Shown here: positions 61,530-64,000 of the stretch, in pieces
Position numbering within the stretch: the stretch's first letter is position 1
Layout of the letters: each line of letters starts with the position of its first letter
Source: Campylobacter_A concisus_Y
Lineage (GTDB): Bacteria > Campylobacterota > Campylobacteria > Campylobacterales > Campylobacteraceae
Assembly (NCBI RefSeq): GCF_902460415.1
Contig: NZ_CABPTY010000001.1
Span: 471,034 to 535,033 of the forward strand
Direction: 5' to 3'
Length of the DNA stretch: 64,000 nt
Made by a program: the position numbers and the translations under genes
The notes under the pieces: model-generated
Seen by the model: only the letters and a program-made list of their open reading frames with translations
Databases searched by the model: none
What the model was told of the DNA's origin: nothing

Positions 61530-62609
61530 ATGAGTAGAAAAATCAACTTTAGCGCAGGCCCAAGCGCGATACCACTAGACGTTTTAGAGCATGCAAAGGC
61601 CGAATTTACCGACTATAGAGGCGAGGGCTACTCGATCATGGAGATCAGCCACAGAAGCAAGACCTTTGAGGAGATCCACTTTGGCGCGATGGAGAAGATA
61701 AGAAAGCTTTACGGCATCGGCGATGAGTATGAAATTTTATTTTTGCAAGGCGGCGCACACTTGCAATTTAGCATGATACCGATGAATTTATATCAAGGTG
61801 GTAGGGCCGAGTACGCAAACACTGGCGTTTGGACAAACAAAGCAATCAAAGAGGCAAAAGTGCTTGGCGTAAATGTAGATGTCGTAGCAAGTAGCGAAGA
61901 TGAAAATTTCTCTTACATCCCAGAGGTGAAATTTAGCGACGATGCCGACTACGCCTACATCTGCTCAAACAACACTATCTACGGCACACAGTATAAAACT
62001 ATGCCAAAGACCAAATCGCCCCTTGTTGTCGATGCTTCGAGCGATTTTTTCGCTAGACCGCTTGATTTTAGCAGTATCGGTTTGCTTTATGGCGGCGCTC
62101 AGAAAAATGCAGGCCCAAGCGGCGTGACTATCGTCATTTTAAGAAAAGACCTAGTTGATCGCGTGAGCAGCCAAAATGTCCCTATGTTTTTGCGCTACAA
62201 AACGCACGTAGAGGCAAACTCACTTTACAACACACCGCCAACTTTTGGAATTTATCTTTTAAATTTAACCATGCAGCACCTACTAGATCTTGGCGGACTT
62301 GCCGAGGTTGAGAAGATAAATGCCAAAAAAGCAAGCACGCTTTATAGCATCATAGATAGCTCAAATGGCTTTTACGTGGGTCACGCTAAAAAATCAAGCA
62401 GATCAGATATGAACGTGAGCTTTACGATACCAAAAGATCATGCGCTTGAGCCAGTTTTTGTCGAAGAAGCGCTAAAAGAGGGCATGCTAGGACTAAAAGG
62501 TCACAGACATCTTGGCGGCATAAGAGCCTCTATCTACAACGCCGTTAGCCAAAGCGACGTTGAGAAACTTGGCGAGTTTATGAGAGAATTTGCAAGAAAA
62601 CATAGTTGA
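61530..62609 (+). CDS. serC: Phosphoserine aminotransferase
   Basis: 359 aa class V PLP enzyme. NFSAGPSAIPLDVLEHA is the SerC N-terminus, SHRSKTFEEI follows, and YGGAQKNAGPSGVTIVI holds the PLP lysine. GHRHLGGIRASIYNAV lies near the C-terminus. It makes phosphoserine for SerB (gene at 44.8 kb) and may also serve PLP synthesis. Two bases after xseA. Confidence 0.96.
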   Translation: MSRKINFSAGPSAIPLDVLEHAKAEFTDYRGEGYSIMEISHRSKTFEEIHFGAMEKIRKLYGIGDEYEILFLQGGAHLQFSMIPMNLYQGGRAEYANTGVWTNKAIKEAKVLGVNVDVVASSEDENFSYIPEVKFSDDADYAYICSNNTIYGTQYKTMPKTKSPLVVDASSDFFARPLDFSSIGLLYGGAQKNAGPSGVTIVILRKDLVDRVSSQNVPMFLRYKTHVEANSLYNTPPTFGIYLLNLTMQHLLDLGGLAEVEKINAKKASTLYSIIDSSNGFYVGHAKKSSRSDMNVSFTIPKDHALEPVFVEEALKEGMLGLKGHRHLGGIRASIYNAVSQSDVEKLGEFMREFARKHS

Positions 62610-64000
62610 TGAATAAAACAAAGAAAGCTTATGATGAAATTCCTTATTTCTCAGCTGCATTTAGCGACTGCTCGCCAGTTAGGATAGAAGCGGTTGCTAA
62701 ATTTCTGGGGCTTAAGGCAGCTGGCTTAAAAGAGGCTAGGGTGCTGGAGCTTGGCTCATCGTATGGCGGCAATATCTTGCCATTTGCCATTTCGCACAAA
62801 AGCGCAAAAGTCGTTGGTATCGACATCTCAAGCCATCAAGTGACTGAAGGTAATAAGGTGGCAAAGCAGATAGGTTTAGAAAATTTTACTTTGTTTGAGC
62901 GAAATTTTTTGCATATGAACGAAAGCGATATAAAAGAGCTTGGGAAATTTGACTATATTATCGCTCATGGCGTTTATAGCTGGGTGAGTCCAAATGTAAG
63001 AGATGCGCTGCTTGCCACGATTAAGGCACTACTAAGCGAGGATGGCATCGCTTATGTCTCCTATAACACCTACCCAGGCTGGAAGAGCCTTGATATTTTA
63101 AGAGATTTTATGCTTTTTGTAAGCTCAGGCAACGACAGCAAAGAAGCACTTGCTCGCGTAAAAAGCGAGTTAAATTTCTTACAGGATTATTTGAAATTTA
63201 GCCTGCAAAGTCAAAGCGATGTCGTATACAAAGATAGTATGAAGCTTCTTTTAACGCAGTTAAATTTTTTACAAAGCATCATCGCAAAGGGCAATGATTA
63301 TTATATATTGCATGATTTTTTAGAGGCTAGCAATGAGCCAACTTACTTTCATAAATTTGCTAAACATATCGATAAGCATGGACTTTGCTACGTCATAGAC
63401 ACTTCGCTAAATGATATCTTTGCAAGCTCAACTGGAATTTACCGCTTTGACGCACATATCGAGCAAAATTACAACTCTCGCATCAAAAAAGAGCAACTAA
63501 ACGATTTTTTATTTAATAGATCATTTAGAAAAAGCCTCATCGCTCACAAGGAGAGGCTTGGCGGTGCTGAGGACTTTGATGCGGTACTTGGAGAGAGCGA
63601 GCTCGATAGAATTTATTTTTCATATTTTAGCGAGCAGCCAAGGACAAAAACGCAAGAAATTTTAAGCAAAAGCTATCCACAAAGCTTAAATTTAAGTGAA
63701 GTAAAGGCGGCACTTGGCGAGAATGCAAATGAAGCTTTTGTGGGACTGCTTGAAATTTTAAACGATCAAAATACTAAAATTTCTTCCTCAAAACTCAAAG
63801 CACTCACATATGAGCCTAGTAAAACCAAACTAAAGCCTAGAGCTGCTGCGTATCTTAAGTATTTTTTAAATACTAGCTCACCAGTTATCTCTTTGGCAAA
63901 TGAGCTAAATGGCAAGCTAAGCTTAAGCCATGAAGAGATCAAGGCCGCTTTAAAATTTGATGGCAAAGCTAGTTTAGAAGATATCGCAAAGAGCGTAAAT
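62609..64000 (+). CDS. SAM methyltransferase with regulatory domain (runs off window end)
   Basis: 464 codons are visible from ATG at 62609 (overlapping the serC stop by one base) without a stop before the window edge. MNKTKKAYDEIPYFSAAFSDCSPVR is followed by VLELGSSYGGNILPFAI and VVGIDISSHQ, a class I SAM-binding fold, at about 45-85. Beyond about residue 210 lies the region typical of the methyltransferase regulatory domain (DFLFNRSFRKSLIAHK). Such proteins are common in campylobacters; their target is unknown to me. The 3' end is missing here. Confidence 0.83.
   Translation, partial: MNKTKKAYDEIPYFSAAFSDCSPVRIEAVAKFLGLKAAGLKEARVLELGSSYGGNILPFAISHKSAKVVGIDISSHQVTEGNKVAKQIGLENFTLFERNFLHMNESDIKELGKFDYIIAHGVYSWVSPNVRDALLATIKALLSEDGIAYVSYNTYPGWKSLDILRDFMLFVSSGNDSKEALARVKSELNFLQDYLKFSLQSQSDVVYKDSMKLLLTQLNFLQSIIAKGNDYYILHDFLEASNEPTYFHKFAKHIDKHGLCYVIDTSLNDIFASSTGIYRFDAHIEQNYNSRIKKEQLNDFLFNRSFRKSLIAHKERLGGAEDFDAVLGESELDRIYFSYFSEQPRTKTQEILSKSYPQSLNLSEVKAALGENANEAFVGLLEILNDQNTKISSSKLKALTYEPSKTKLKPRAAAYLKYFLNTSSPVISLANELNGKLSLSHEEIKAALKFDGKASLEDIAKSVN

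Noticed and set aside
1..64000. CRISPR arrays, tRNA/rRNA genes, insertion sequences, prophage
   Set aside because: No regularly spaced repeats, cloverleaf-like GC-rich segments, transposase-like proteins or phage structural genes were recognised on either strand.

Overview
The window is chromosomal DNA of a Campylobacter-like epsilonproteobacterium (Campylobacterota). The evidence is a complete Pgl N-glycosylation cluster, CheV and a CheA with a C-terminal receiver domain, a perR-type regulator next to dxs, frequent TTG/GTG starts, AT-rich DNA with A/T-rich -10 boxes and weak -35s, and gene order matching what I remember of Campylobacter jejuni in two blocks (pglG..pssA and surE..serC). By-eye base composition is richer in GC than C. 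jejuni, so C. concisus or a near relative is my best guess. That is an inference; no marker gene here proves the species.

Layout. 0.1-8 kb: TonB-dependent receptor, malate:quinone oxidoreductase-like enzyme, a DUF4272-like protein, a UDP-glucuronate 4-epimerase-like protein, DNA glycosylase Tag and an exported ATP-dependent DNA ligase. Then comes a low-GC insert of an XRE regulator divergent from an unrecognised 194-aa gene. 8-28.8 kb: one long, tightly packed, mostly overlapping glycan cluster. It runs galE, ugd, ecotin-like inhibitor, a second nucleotide-sugar dehydrogenase, a first oligosaccharyltransferase (PglB1), a Wzx-type flippase, GT25, GT2, two PglH-like GT4s, PglJ, a second oligosaccharyltransferase (PglB2), then pglA, C, D, E, F, G. 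28.8-34.8 kb: hisH, hisA (with a 131-bp tandem duplication across its 3' end), cheY, prmA, ftsH, a short PSD-like gene and pssA. 34.8-36.5 kb: a leader peptide with five consecutive Leu codons upstream of leuA. 36.45-37.1 kb: a non-coding region built of decayed direct repeats around a G-run-rich core. 37.1-62.6 kb: housekeeping and motility genes tcdA and surE (minus strand), lpxB, greA, an lpxH-like gene, cheV-cheA-cheW, serB, tal, rplY, pth, lptG-like, lysA, pheA, hisC, fliF-fliG-fliH, dxs, perR, a CYTH-CHAD gene, menG/ubiE, xseA and serC. The window ends inside a SAM methyltransferase with a regulatory domain.

How the genes work together. PglF, PglE and PglD make UDP-diNAcBac. PglC loads it on undecaprenyl phosphate. 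PglA, PglJ and the PglH-like enzymes extend it, a flippase turns it over, and PglB transfers it to Asn in periplasmic proteins. The cluster also encodes enzymes expected to make UDP-uronic acids and carries two STT3 enzymes that differ at the residue reading the -2 position of the acceptor sequon. This suggests more than one glycan or target specificity.

Main points for a second look: the leucine-codon leader before leuA; the paralogous PglB pair with an Arg-to-Phe change in PglB1; the ecotin-like inhibitor translationally coupled to sugar-dehydrogenase genes; two out-of-frame tandem duplications at gene ends (hisA, fliG/fliH); the regulator/unknown-gene island with CTATAG-core operator candidates; and the repeat-flanked G-rich intergenic element. 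No rRNA, tRNA, CRISPR array, insertion sequence or prophage was seen.
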